From: Apophysomyces variabilis
Lineage: Eukaryota; Mucoromycota; Mucoromycetes; Mucorales; Mucoraceae
Assembly: GCA_002749535.1 (NCBI GenBank)
Contig: MZZL01000403.1
Coordinates: forward strand, 199,630 to 263,629
Reading direction: 5' to 3'
Length of the DNA stretch: 64,000 nucleotides
Shown: positions 23,387 to 35,679 of the stretch, piece after piece
Layout of the letters: every line of letters begins with the position of its first letter
How positions within the stretch are numbered: position 1 is the first letter of the stretch
Translations under genes and position numbers: made by a program
Notes under the pieces: generated by a model
The model's database searches: none
What the model was told of the DNA's origin: nothing
Seen by the model: the letters and a program-made list of their open reading frames with translations, nothing else

Positions 23387-24010
23387 CGCGTAATGCCCGT
23401 TGTATTCTGTACGATTATACTCCTCTATAAAAATTCTGTATGTGCGAAGAAATACGTTTTCCTCCCTCTTTGACTATAGTCAAACTTACATGATTAAGAC
23501 CGGCTGATGACTTCTTGCTTGTATAGACAAGCCCCGAATGTGGAACGTATAGAGTCTTTACACGTATATTTGCTTAACACAAAAAAAAAAGCTGTTGATG
23601 GTTTTTACGTCAGTGAAAGCGTGATAAATTGCTGTAACTCTGAAGTAATCCTTATCTGTCTGCGTTCACAGTAGTTCTTGCTTATGTATGCATGTGAAGT
23701 ACGAGAGGAATGAACCAGATATAACTATAGGTTTCAACAGCTTTACTTGGTACTACATAGACTGTCGCCTTAAGTAATTGGGGCTTTCAAAACTCGTTTG
23801 GCGTAGACTTTGAGCATCTTTTCCTGCATTACCCTTTGGGCGCAGATGGGATCAGCTCACTGAAATAATTGTCTCCAGCGTTGCTTCAGAGCATATCATG
23901 GAATTTCGTGTTACAACATTGCGTGCTGCAGCGGCGTGCGGTTCTAGTACTGCTGACGGTGTAAGGCAGGCTGGTTAGCTGACAAAGCCCTTCCAGCTCC
24001 CTAGCTACGT
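23387..24010. other. Intergenic
   Basis: No gene seen; includes a poly-A run near 23580. Confidence 0.4.
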
Positions 24011-24208
24011 TTAGGCTCTTCCATACGCTTCGATACAGGTGCTATCATTGACATTTTCAGCTGCCTCGAAGCTCTTGTCTTCTCGGCAATAGCCTTCCCA
24101 GTCCGCCAGATATGAGTATTTACCCTTTTTCCTCAGACCAGGTCTGTGTGCCACGATAGCTTGAACTTTATTATCCTTTTTCGTGTTCTCAGTGGGTCTG
24201 CCGCTCAA
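24011..24208 (-). pseudogene. Chromodomain fragment
   Basis: The minus strand encodes KVQAIVAHRPGLRKKGKYSY followed by LADWEGYCREDKSFEAAENV and a C-terminal IEAYGRA. This is a chromodomain pattern (aromatic YxxxWxGY, then the TWEPxENL position, here SFEAAENV). The aromatic Trp of the third cage position is replaced by Phe. No ATG opens this frame; the sequence upstream on the same strand (to about 24663) is open in other frames but unrecognised. It may be the end of a decayed heterochromatin-type gene or of a chromovirus integrase; no RT or integrase remains were seen beside it. Confidence 0.5.
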
Positions 24209-24922
24209 AAATCAGCTTTTGATTGGTATGTCCCGAGGGTATAGCCTGCCCGCGACGTTCTGGAATAGATAGGCTTTGTCTTTTATGGTGCTGTTTGCAG
24301 CACGTAGACCCTCGCACCGTTAAGTGCGATCTAGATTTGTACGGTAGTGTTTGACGAATATTACGACTAGCATTGGGCATTTGGCGACGACACGCCTGCT
24401 TCATCCAAACTTCGCTTGATCATCAGCTTATGAGTCTTCAATACGGTTTTTGAGAGGTAGAATGACCACTGTAGCCCTGTTGTCAGCTCTGGTCTTTGCG
24501 GCACGTATGATCGGGTGGCACCGGATGTACCTTTGGGTTCTGTCGGAATAGATAATGTGGGAAATCTTCTGGCGGAGCTGTGAGGTTGTCGTTTCATATC
24601 AGCAACAAGCAATAACTCCTGAGATACAACAGAACAAGAAGACTTTCCAGCAAAAGTCGTCAAGTGGGAAACTCTAGCTCTCGTGACCTACTCGTGCTGC
24701 ATGGACGTGATAATATCGGATACCATTTTTAGGTGCAAAAAAAAAAAGAACGGACGAAAGAAAAGAGGTAGACGATTGCGTATTAGCTCCTTTATACTAT
24801 ATTAAACAAGCCCAATAGGTAGTATATTTGTCTTTTCTTTTGTTGGAATGGCGACCAGTTATGCGATGAATTCATTAGAAAAGTAGATAAATGAATGATA
24901 GTATCGTACAGGGTTGTGGTAG

Positions 24923-25288
24923 TTACACCGATGATGATAAGGTTAAGCACTGTAATGAAGCGATGCTGGATAATTCAACGTGGTTCCGTCTATTTTTCTG
25001 GTTTCGTTCATGTAATAATTGTTTTGCTTCGGCTTCATAGTCGCGACTTGGATCGATCGGTTCAGGTTCTTCTGTAAGATAACCCAGTTCTTCAAAAAAT
25101 AGTTTAACATAGCAGTGGATATGATTTGTGTCATCAATGACGGTTTCCTCTGGCATCAACGAGATGATCTGAAAAAGGTTTTCTTGACAGTAGGAGTCTT
25201 CTAGCCATGTGCAGTACGAAACGTCTTGGACTTCTCCCTTGCTAGTATATACAGGTTCTTCAGGGGTTAAGGATGTCCAGGAAAACAT
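24923..25288 (-). CDS. Small acidic hypothetical protein (121 residues)
   Basis: A single ATG-initiated frame on the minus strand begins MFSWTSLTPEEPVYTSKGEV and contains DVSYCTWLEDSYCQENLF and a LFFEELGYLTEEPEPIDPS block. The last 20 residues are low in charge and could be replaced by a splice event near GCTTCATTACAG. Composition (many Glu/Asp, aromatic residues in fixed spacing) looks like a genuine globular protein, but I do not recognise the family. No membrane segment or signal peptide is present. Confidence 0.5.
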   Translation of the reverse strand: MFSWTSLTPEEPVYTSKGEVQDVSYCTWLEDSYCQENLFQIISLMPEETVIDDTNHIHCYVKLFFEELGYLTEEPEPIDPSRDYEAEAKQLLHERNQKNRRNHVELSSIASLQCLTLSSSV

Positions 25289-26148
25289 TATGGTATACGT
25301 GTATATGTTGAGTGGTAAATTAATAACGGAAGGGAGTTTAGTTGGGAATATTTATATCTATCCAAAACTCGGAAATTCAAGGAATATGCAACCCTATATC
25401 CAAGGTGAGCAATCGTGACCAGCCAATCAGAAGAATGCAGGCGATCTTATCAATGCGGGGGGAATGGGACCAATGAATCGCATCTTTACCAAAACCTTGT
25501 ATATCAACACAGCTGACGATGACGAACAAATAGGAAAATGACGCATTGCCATATTGGGGTATTCAAATTTAGGAACGTACCAAAAAATGCCGCTTTTATT
25601 ATTTTGACTCTCGAAAGATACCTGCTATGGCATGTGTCTATTTAAACATTGTCCAAAGAACGTACAAAAGCTATAGATCACAAAACTAAGTGCCATGGAT
25701 CTCGTTATCGAGAATTATACGTTGTAATGTTACTGGAACTTTGTCTTCAATATGATCAATTCGATGTCGACGACTCGCAAACCTTCATGCGTGATTTACT
25801 TCTCTCTTTTTTTTTGCAAATTGCCCGGAAGAAATATTAACAGCAGCGGACTGGTGAACACGCGAACGTTCCAAACGGACACCATCATGCAAGATAAAGG
25901 TCATCCGTACTTGATCTGTAGAGATCTAGCCTGCATGACAACTTAGCTCCTCTGAAGTCTTAAGTGGAAAACGGAGCGTATTCCATCGTAAGTATATGAT
26001 AAGAGCTACAGCCTATTACCGGTCTGCCATGAATAATCCTCCTAAAATTCTTCTTCTATTCGAACAGTGACAGGGCTATTCTTTTCCTACTCCTCTACAA
26101 AAGTTTCCATACTACCTTACAATCAAATCGATAATTCCAAAAGCAAAA

Positions 26149-26322
26149 ATGACTGGTCGATCAACGAAGGAAGATTTTCTTTAATTCATAAGCAGAGAGA
26201 GTCAAGTGACAAATGAACGATTGGCAAATCAATTTAGCGCTGTATGCGGATTCGATACAATGCATGTCAAGCGGGCCATTGCCATGGCACGTGATGGAGA
26301 TAAAAGTCAAGTGTACTTATGA
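26149..26322 (+). pseudogene. UBA-like fragment with a frameshift
   Basis: An ATG opens MTGRSTKEDFL, then a stop. With a one-base shift the strand continues FISRESQVTNERLANQFSAV followed by CGFDTMHVKRAIAMARDGDK and a stop. The NQFSAVCGFDTxxxKRAIxMA pattern resembles a UBA-type ubiquitin-binding helix bundle. It is short and interrupted, so a decayed gene copy is the likeliest reading. Confidence 0.3.
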
Positions 26323-26880
26323 TGCGAAGGCGGTGCTCTTTCCCAAACGGAATGATGCATAGTACTCATTTTTAGGTCTATAGCTCTTTCCTCAATGATG
26401 GCATAATTCATCGATAAGTAATAATCGATCGATTCCAGCGAAGACGCCGGTAACTAGTTTACTTCTGTGTGCCTTTTATTTTGTGTGTTTACTAACGATA
26501 GCGTTAGGTTACAGGAATCAAACGAGGTGGCTGCAAGCTGTTCCCAAGATAGACAACTCGACGAGGACGTCACCAAAATACTTTAACCCGCGCTGACCGC
26601 ACGATCAGGTAATTTTTTTTTAAAAAAAATGCCATAACCTGTCAGAAACCATCATTGCTACAATCATAATTGATAAACTTGCCTGTTGGTGCATGTTAGT
26701 CACAGACATACTTTGATCCTTATACTTTCGTAAGTGAACTAGATGGTTCTTCAGAAGACGGAACACTTAGATAAAACAATGTGGACTATGTGCGCACCGT
26801 ATTCATCATAAAACCATCATAAAATGTGCAGGATAAAGAGAAAGGCAAATAAACTGGAAATCTACAATCGGTACAAGAAA

Positions 26881-28479
26881 CTCGCAATGTACGCTGAGGG
26901 ACTAGCAGGGACGACACCTAACTAGTTATTCCACGTACACCACTTGGACATGCTCTGGGCGTGACCATGGCAGCCCTGGTAAAAGAGAAAAAGCACAAAT
27001 GTGCTACAAAAGAAACTCGCAATGTACGCTGAGGGACTAGCAGGGACGACACCTAACTAGTTATTCCACGTACACCACTTGGACATGCTCTGGGCGTGAC
27101 CATGGCAGCCCTGGTAAAAGAGAAAAAGCACAAATGTGCTACAAAAGAAACTCGCAATGTACGCTGAGGGACTAGCAGGGACGACACCTAACTAGTTATT
27201 CCACGTACACCACTTGGACATGCTCTGGGCGTGACCATGGCAGCCCTGGTAAAAGAGAAAAAGCACAAATGTGCTACAAAAGAAACTCGCAATGTACGCT
27301 GAGGGACTAGCAGGGACGACACCTAACTAGTTATTCCACGTACACCACTTGGACATGCTCTGGGCGTGACCATGGCAGCCCTGGTAAAAGAGAAAAAGCA
27401 CAAATGTGCTACAAAAGAAACTCGCAATGTACGCTGAGGGACTAGCAGGGACGACACCTAACTAGTTATTCCACGTACACCACTTGGACATGCTCTGGGC
27501 GTGACCATGGCAGCCCTGGTAAAAGAGAAAAAGCACAAATGTGCTACAAAAGAAACTCGCAATGTACGCTGAGGGACTAGCAGGGACGACACCTAACTAG
27601 TTATTCCACGTACACCACTTGGACATGCTCTGGGCGTGACCATGGCAGCCCTGGTAAAAGAGAAAAAGCACAAATGTGCTACAAAAGAAACTCGCAATGT
27701 ACGCTGAGGGACTAGCAGGGACGACACCTAACTAGTTATTCCACGTACACCACTTGGACATGCTCTGGGCGTGACCATGGCAGCCCTGGTAAAAGAGAAA
27801 AAGCACAAATGTGCTACAAAAGAAACTCGCAATGTACGCTGAGGGACTAGCAGGGACGACACCTAACTAGTTATTCCACGTACACCACTTGGACATGCTC
27901 TGGGCGTGACCATGGCAGCCCTGGTAAAAGAGAAAAAGCACAAATGTGCTACAAAAGAAACTCGCAATGTACGCTGAGGGACTAGCAGGGACGACACCTA
28001 ACTAGTTATTCCACGTACACCACTTGGACATGCTCTGGGCGTGACCATGGCAGCCCTGGTAAAAGAGAAAAAGCACAAATGTGCTACAAAAGAAACTCGC
28101 AATGTACGCTGAGGGACTAGCAGGGACGACACCTAACTAGTTATTCCACGTACACCACTTGGACATGCTCTGGGCGTGACCATGGCAGCCCTGGTAAAAG
28201 AGAAAAAGCACAAATGTGCTACAAAAGAAACTCGCAATGTACGCTGAGGGACTAGCAGGGACGACACCTAACTAGTTATTCCACGTACACCACTTGGACA
28301 TGCTCTGGGCGTGACCATGGCAGCCCTGGTAAAAGAGAAAAAGCACAAATGTGCTACAAAAGAAACTCGCAATGTACGCTGAGGGACTAGCAGGGACGAC
28401 ACCTAACTAGTTATTCCACGTACACCACTTGGACATGCTCTGGGCGTGACCATGGCAGCCCTGGTAAAAGAGAAAAAGC
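26881..28479. repeat. 135-bp tandem array, 12 near-identical copies
   Basis: Copies begin (CTCGCAATGTACGCTGAGGG) at 26881, 27016, 27151, 27286, 27421, 27556, 27691, 27826, 27961, 28096, 28231 and 28366, exactly 135 bp apart. The last copy is cut short at about 28479. No difference between full copies was noticed. The unit is a multiple of three and each full junction carries a 21-codon ATG frame starting MAALVKEKKHKCATKETRNV, but every unit has stops in all longer frames. It is a minisatellite, not a CRISPR array: there are no unique spacers. Very recent amplification or homogenisation is implied. Confidence 0.95.
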
Positions 28480-28675
28480 TGCACCACGAAAAGAATCGAA
28501 ACCTGCAGCAGCCGGATTTTTGGAACCCATTTTCAAACTCATAATTGGGTACTTGCCGTTTTTTGATCTTTTTGCTGGTGAATCAGTGGGTTTCCCAATT
28601 TCTCCATTTGCTCGTATTACTTTTGATACTCTTAACGGCCTAATATTAACCCCAGTTACTTCTAATCTTCCGTGA
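28478..28675 (+). other. Open coding-like frame abutting the tandem array
   Basis: Directly after the array, 65 codons are open: an Ala/Lys/Pro linker (APRKESKPAAAG), then FLEPIFKLIIGYLPFFDLFA and GESVGFPISPFARITFDTLN. A GTGAGT donor at about 28672 and a TTTCTGTAG acceptor at about 28746 would join it to a short terminal exon (WLVGTGIY). There is no start codon; the frame runs back into the last repeat copy. It may be the 3' remnant of a gene interrupted by the array. Confidence 0.35.
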
Positions 28676-29358
28676 GTCTTCGCAAATATGTTTGCATCTT
28701 ATGAAGAAGAGGAAAAATCTAGGGAATTGCTTAATGCTTTCTGTAGGTGGCTTGTTGGCACGGGTATCTATTAAAAATAGGGGGAAGTTTTACAATTCCT
28801 CATGTGACCAAGTGACCTCTCTCATGTTCCTCGAGTCACTGCCGCAAAATACTATGTTCCTTCATCATTTCCTTTCATATATGACCTGAATAGGCTTTCA
28901 TAAAACGTGACTACATAGGGTTGTCTTGGTAACTGTTGTTCCTTGATGGCCCTTAAAAACAAAGAACGGGATGGCAATCATTGGAATATTTGTTGATGGC
29001 TGAGCTTCCTGCAATACAAGCGACGTTTAAAGACCGACTTCTATTTTTCAGTGAAACTGAAGGTCCTTGCGCAAAGGCTTCCCGACGCGTTGGCACTCAG
29101 GACAGGCTAATTGGGTCGGTAAACGCAGAAAGCAAATTGTTGACGATGTCTAGTCAAGATTTAGAAATAGAAGTTAAGAGGCCAATGGGCCGTCGTGAGT
29201 GTAGTGATTGTTTATCGTACAGTGTCTGTTTTTGACTATGCGTCAGGTGTTATTATGGACAGTTCGCGATAACTGATACTAGTCATTAAAAAGAACGCGT
29301 AAATTGCTATGAAAACGTTATCTCTCTTCACACTTCCTTATTCACAACTGCTGCGCAA

Positions 29359-31340
29359 ATGTCATCGTCTACTGCTTCTGCTGAAAAGGATTTTGATCCG
29401 CCATTTTTGGAGGGTAAGGGTTACGGTATCAATATCATACAACAATTCTCGTGCATTAACTGCCTTTCAAGTCTATAAGCAATACTTTGCACAAGAAGAA
29501 AACTTACCTAGCCTGGCCGGTTTGTGCGAATATGATTTCCATTTTATGGTAAACAATAGCCCCGCCACTCTCGTGAAAGCAACGTGGAACAAGCGATTCA
29601 TAACAGCTGCCCGCATCTTAAATGTCCAGGTAAAATAAAAGGAAATTTTCCTCGCATGCACTTCTGACATTTGATATGGAAGATTTCGAAAAAGCAGCCA
29701 GATTGGAACAAACTGATTGAAACCGTGATTCGCGTATGTACGTCTGCATTGAGATCCCTACGCCTGACTATGCTCTTAGAAACTCGGTGGCGAGGCAGCT
29801 ACTGAACCTTACAATAGCAACGTTTCGATTCAAGAAAACAGTGCAGATCTCGTGTCTACGACGACATCTGCGTCAAGCAAGAGATCTCGCTCCACTCAGA
29901 GTTCTAAGACAGATTCCTGTTTGCTTACGGAGGAAGCAAGGGATCGATTCCGCAAGGAATACCATGCTATGGAAAAGTCAAAGAAATGGTTCCTGCGAAA
30001 AAATGATATCGGAGACGATGTGTATGTGGAAGACGTTATGTTTGCTTTTGGCGACCGATGCGAGTATGAACAGTAAGCATATCATGAAATAACAGCAGTG
30101 TGGTTGACTTACGGTCCCTCAAATTTATATAGTGCCGTTCACTCCTTTATACTTGACGTCGGCGATCCGTGCTGGAAAAGCGAATTTAGCGCTGATGAGC
30201 TCCAGACCATCATTAACACTGGCAATCCAAAGCTACCACCCTTAAAACAGAACGTAGAGAATGTTTTCGAACATTGTGCAGCTTCAGTCTCTGCTGATGT
30301 ATTAGATGGGTCCACCGAAACAGATGCTAACAAGATCATCGACGCCCTGTGGAAATCTGTGACAGAGCTTGGCTTCTTCGATCCGCGATCCCAACCGGAT
30401 CAGGATTGGGCACAGAGAACTTTACTTGATTTCTTGAACTTGTACCGCCGGGGAACCCTTTCCGAAATCATCAGCCACGGATCGGAGATGGACTTTGTGG
30501 TGCGTTGTTGGAGCAATCTTGATAAATGCTTCGATGACTTGGCGGCAGTAGGACGGTAAGTTTTTCTCTTGTACATCCATCGCTTTTTGCACTCATAGAT
30601 TTTCAATGCAAAAGTGACCGAACATGCATGTCCACGTGTGTAAGGGTCAATGCGCAGCGAGCGATTAATGGGGTCGAACCTGTCCAAGAGCAACAGCGGT
30701 CAGTGAGACCGGATGTGCTCGTTATGAAGGATGGTCTGGAGTATGCCATTGGTGAGTGCAGCAAGGACGATACGTGTGGAATTGGCAAAAAAGAAATCAT
30801 CGAACGACAGCTTCACCTCCCTAAAATACTCAAAGACTTGTTGAAACGAGCTTTGAGCAAAGGGAACAATAAGATCTCGCTCGCACGTGCTATAAGAGTT
30901 ATCGCCCTAAACCAAAACAGTAAGCTATAGTTCTTTGAACTCAACATCTTAGATAAGCTACTAACCAATTTCTTTCTTAGATACTCGAATGCAGGTGTCT
31001 ATGCTCGATTGTCCTGGGGGATATGTGTGCCGTCTTCTTGGCACGAACGAATATGAACTCCCAAGGAGCCCAGATTTAATAACCGCGCAACTGTTTCCGC
31101 TAATGAAACTGACGTTGAAAACTAAAGTATGTACAGTCAACTCATTGATATTCTATTACCATTGCGTTGACCACAACTTGTTTCTAGGCCATTGTGAAGG
31201 AGACAATGGAACAAATTAGGAAACACCAACAAGAAGCCCTGAATGACGATCTTAATTTCTCTTATCTTACGAAGCCAAACACAACCATTTCCCTTCCGCC
31301 ATCCCTTACGCTCACAACAAAAAGAGTAAAGAAAAATTAA
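29359..31340 (+). CDS. Lineage-type protein with possible PD-(D/E)XK-like signature
   Basis: Eight exons in consistent phase give 517 residues: 29359-29413, 29472-29629, 29683-29733, 29780-30072, 30133-30555, 30645-30919, 30981-31126, 31188-31340. The N-terminus is MSSSTASAEKDFDPPFLE. A Ser/Thr-rich linker follows around residue 110-135, then an alpha-helical middle part (DALWKSVTELGFFDPRS). Residues 345-368 (SVRPDVLV ... EYAIGECSKDD) resemble the Asp...Glu-x-(Lys) arrangement of restriction-like nucleases: Asp350, Glu364, Lys367. The C-terminus has a PGGYVCRLL strand region. I associate this architecture with an expanded, uncharacterised family of Mucoromycota. Function is unknown; nuclease activity is an inference from a weak motif. 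No signal peptide or membrane helix is visible. Confidence 0.7.
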
Positions 31341-34002
31341 CATGTATATATGAAGTGTCCGGGTTATCCTTAAAAATTGGACCTTGTTTATGATGCCAAC
31401 GTAAAAAATAAAAAACAAAGATTTTCTTTCCAAACGTTTGCAGGAAAATAATTCGTCAAGGTCGCAAGTTTAATCAGTCTTTAGAGCTTATAATGGGAAG
31501 ACAGTGCACGGACCAGGACATTGAATACAAACATTAGTCCTAAGAATCAGTAACGCTGTAATTTAGTAATTCCACGTCTTCAGTTATAGCGCTCTCTAAC
31601 ATGTGCAAAAGCAAAAAGTATTTTGTTATAGCAAGTATTTCGTTTTTACTTGCAAGGCGTTGTTAGGCAACCGCCTCTGTTTTGCTTACCCACATTGTCC
31701 GAAAGGTCGAATACTATATACTCTTGAACACTAGTTTGCGTTTTTTGATAATATTTTCCGCTGCTTAATAGTTATTTTGTGCTAAATAGATCGCAAACTT
31801 TGCATTGTGCTCAAGACGTATAATAATTTGAAGGTGTCCTCTTTCGCCTCCATTTGAAATTACTGTCTTCCTTCCATACACCAATCATTTGCATAAATGG
31901 CGATATTGCTCTTTCAGTTTCACCTGTATCTACTGTATTATAAATTACTGATTCATTCAAGGCACTATTTTACTTTGTCTTGTCATTGATAAGACACCCA
32001 TCGTTTCATATATATCACTGTTATTTTTGGTTTCAGTGATCCGAACGATTTGAAAGCGAAGGGCCAACTTCTTTTTGACTCCTCAGCTCTGTTCTCCACA
32101 TACTGCGTTCACGATATATGTTTCAATTGGTACTATGTACAGAATGACTGATGATCTTTTTGAGTGTCTTTAGCCTTCATAACATCTGCCCCAAAGCTCC
32201 TTAATAATGAAACCGAGCTTTTTCAATGACAAGTTTCATTTGTTCTTCACAATTCGATGAAGCCTCGTTTCGATGCACTGATTTGTTTAATTTCTGAAGC
32301 AGGCACCCCGTTAATTGCTCAAGCACAGTCGACAGATTTTCCTCACTGCATTCTAAAACAACTTTCTTATAAAAATCATCTAGTATATGCAGATGAGCAT
32401 TGTTTCTATGCTTTCAAAAATGCTATCAGGGTGCCTTTCATACTGTGATACCCATCTTTGCGCTGAGCGAACATGAATCCAAACTGCAAACATCCGTTAA
32501 AAAATCTCACCTTATCTTGGTTTGTGTGTAGATTGTATAGACAAGCTTGGGCTCCACTTCTCCCATGCAAACATTCGTATATGCTTTGTCGAACCGTGCA
32601 CAATATGAAAAGCACACTCATCAGCTATATATGGATCCCATCTATAATTTGCCGCCCAGGAGCGCAGCTTTGTTAAGGCAGCCGCGACCACATCAGACCG
32701 ATGGGCCCAACAAGCTTTACCAATTATAGCGATTGGCACTCGAGCAACTTGAATCAGTCTATACCTGAAAGACCATTTAACTCGAGGGGTCAAATGGCTT
32801 TGTAAACGCCACCGCCAATATATAGCCATATCCATGACCAATCAGCACATGATCTCTCAGTTATGCGTCTACTGTCATGAACGAGTTGAAAGAGCCTAAA
32901 GCACGGCGAAGGAAGAGCGGAGAGTGGAAGATAGTAAACGATATCTCACGATACGGGAACCCCAGCTGTCCGGCGTACCAGTCAGGTCATGCCACGCAAA
33001 ACAGCCAAGTTCAAGCAGCTGTGGCCGTAGGTTTGGTATGCGTCATAAACATCCTGTCTGTGAACAAAAGCAGCACCGACCCCATTCGCTCCCCAGCAAA
33101 TTCTCGGCTGGAAAACGTTTTGTCCCCAGCGCCCCCAATTTTCGGTAAGTCGGCTTTCAATCCTATAACCATAGAGTGGTTCATTTTGTGTCCTGGTGTT
33201 TAAGGTGAGTGAATTTCTCGAAAACTCTGCGAGGAGTAAGTATTACTTTTGCCATTGCGACGATAGTTCTTATGAGAACGAAGGTTGAGAAAATTGGGAT
33301 ATGTCACCACCACAGGAGTTATTAGCATGTCAGCCTCAGGTAAGAGAAATAGCTGCTCTGGATCCGAGACGCTTTTATTTGGGGATTTACTCGGGCACTC
33401 CCCTCAGGCCCTCCTTCCCCAAATCAATTGAGCGCAATTACAATAAACTAGACACCGTTTGACATACTTCCAAGTAACCATATCAAGCGAAGAGCGGAGG
33501 AACTAACCACAGGTAGTATCTCAACAGTGATGGAGTGGCCGAAAGCTCACTGGGCTATACAAAATGCAAATGCTAAGGACCACAATGGAATAACAAACAA
33601 ATAGCCTTATTCAATTAATAACATAGCATCCAGGAAATGACAGTGGTATACATGGAAAGTACAGGTAGAAATAACAGAGAAAGTACTTTCTGAGGCACTC
33701 CCTCTATTACACGGTATCTGCTCATGCAGTCCCTCTGCGATCAGTTGCTGCGACATTACCTGTGCTTTATTCCTGCATTTCTCTCCTTCTATTCCTACTG
33801 AATAATACGTAAAACGACGTCCTAGTTTATCGTAACACCGCTCAAACAATTTGAGGGAGGAGTGCCCGAGGTTTAATTCGCTTTATTTGAGTCACAGACA
33901 AGTCTTGGAGTTTAAAACTTATTTAAAGGCGATCGCAATCCTCCGCTTAATTCTCCCATCAGTCTACCCTTTTCCGCTTTTTCTTCTATAGATATTATTA
34001 TC
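31341..34002. other. Intergenic region with degenerate repeat-family remains
   Basis: From 32250 to 33150 both strands hold broken protein-like pieces. The plus strand (from 32877) has ISRYGNPSCPAYQSGHATQN, followed by SQVQAAVAVG, a pattern I associate with repeat-encoded proteins of this lineage. The minus strand (32512-32841) has SFRYRLIQVARVPIAIIGKA and YIADECAFHIVHGSTKHIRM. Neither is intact. The remaining DNA (31341-32250, 33200-34002) shows nothing definite. Confidence 0.35.
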
Positions 34003-34925
34003 ATGGCTCAAGTTCGCTTTTATGATCTAAAGTTCCCAGAATCACCCACCTTGGTCTGGTCGCCCAATACTTGCAAGACCCGCTATGCTCTTAACGTGAA
34101 GGTACACTGGCTCATTCCAGGAACCTTATATACTCATTCCTGTCATTAGGGCATTCCATATGAAACTGTCTTTGTCACATTCGACGGCGTTCATTCGGAA
34201 ATTCCAAAGTTAACGTGCGTAGGCTGGCTATTCAAGAACAGGTCGATAAGCTTATAATTCTTTGATATTTAGCAAATCTGGCAAACGCCCCACGGTTCCT
34301 ATTATTGTTGACCTGGCTCATGACAATAAGACGGTGCAAGATTCATGGGATATTGCTCATTATCTGGAAAAAGCTTATCCTAACACACCCAGTTTGTTTG
34401 ATGGTCATGAAGGCGCCCATCTCTTTTTCCACAATTACTGCACCAATCAACTCCTCCCTCCCCTTTTCAAACTGATCGTGTTGGATGTCCACAAGCGCTC
34501 TGGGCCGGAAAGCACCCAAAAATGGTTCCGTGAAAACCGTGAAGAACGATTCGGTATGACACTCGAAGAGTTCGCCGGTAATCCGGAGGACGTCATTAAA
34601 TTATTGCCTGGACTGCTGAAACCATACACGGATGTCTTGTCAACTTATCCGTTCCTAACCGGAACCAAAGGTAAGAAATTTAAAAAAAATATTACGATAT
34701 ACCATGCCGTGGGAAATTTGAGCACTCAAATCCTTGTGAATCCTAGTGGGATGGGCGGATGTGATGTTGGCATCTGCTCTTACTATGGTTGCTGCTATCA
34801 AACCTGAAATTTTCGAATCCCACATTTTGACCGGCTATGAACACAGCAACGCGCTCCGTAACTGGTGGCAGCGAATGAAACCATACATGGGCGACGCACC
34901 TCCCGAGATTTTATCCCGTCTGTAG
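34003..34925 (+). CDS. Glutathione S-transferase-like protein
   Basis: Four exons, 34003-34101, 34150-34214, 34273-34670 and 34747-34925, encode 246 residues. The N-terminal thioredoxin fold reads MAQVRFYDLKF...SPNTCKTRYALNVKGIPYE, followed by the cis-Pro position in KRPTVPIIVD and the glutathione-contact motif QDSWDIAHYLEKAYP. The all-helical C-terminal domain includes PFLTGTK...WADVMLASALTM, the GST N-capping region. Sequence flavour is that of the fungal beta-etherase/Ure2-like branch, with Ser or Cys in the active-site loop rather than Tyr. It would conjugate or reduce electrophiles with glutathione in the cytosol. Three introns of 48-76 nt keep the frame. No targeting signal. Confidence 0.88.
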
Positions 34926-35679
34926 AAAATGTTTCTTGCAGACATGTTCTGCCCATAGCGTGATGATATGCAAAAGCACCTTGTGCATGGGACGGCCCAA
35001 ACTATGATTTCTCCCAATAAAATCATTGTTTTTCATCTTTACTGCGTCAAACACTATGCTTGGTTTTTCTGTCATATGCGCAAGATGACACCACCATACT
35101 GTAGTGCGCCATTTGAAAGCTAAATCTTATTCTGTGTGGCTGTGTCACGGTGATCGCCCAGCCGATTACTAATTCTCGTTTTTTTTTTGGCGTTGTGATA
35201 GCTGCATGATGCTCCGTAGCGGAGACAAACTGAGGCTTACCATCTCAGATATCCCATTTTTGTATGAACACAATACCCGGCATCCTGGATCAAAACTGCT
35301 TCTATTTGTCAGCAGCATTAAAGTGGGCGAAGCAAAAGATGGACCATAAAGATGAAGTACCTCTCAACTGACAGAACGACCTGACCTTGTCAGTACATAT
35401 ATGCATTGAATCCGAAGATTGCATGTGATTTTTATGAAATAGAATCGGAATGCTATAAGTTCTGCATACTGAATAATAGCAGAGCAATCATTTCTTGTCA
35501 CAATCGCATTATAAAAGATAAAACAAAGGCTATCGTTCTAACGATGGATCCTTTTTAACTTCTCGGTTATTGTACTAGTTAGGAAAGCAACGGATGTCGG
35601 GAAGGGTAAGTCATGGTTTGTTTAGTGTGGCAACTGAATCTGAGGGTGAGAGTGATAACCGCAACCGTTGTTCAATAAC
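34926..35679. other. Intergenic between convergent genes
   Basis: No gene supported. Confidence 0.45.

Noticed and set aside
26881..28479. CRISPR array
   Set aside because: The 135-bp unit repeats without unique spacers in a eukaryotic context; it is a minisatellite.
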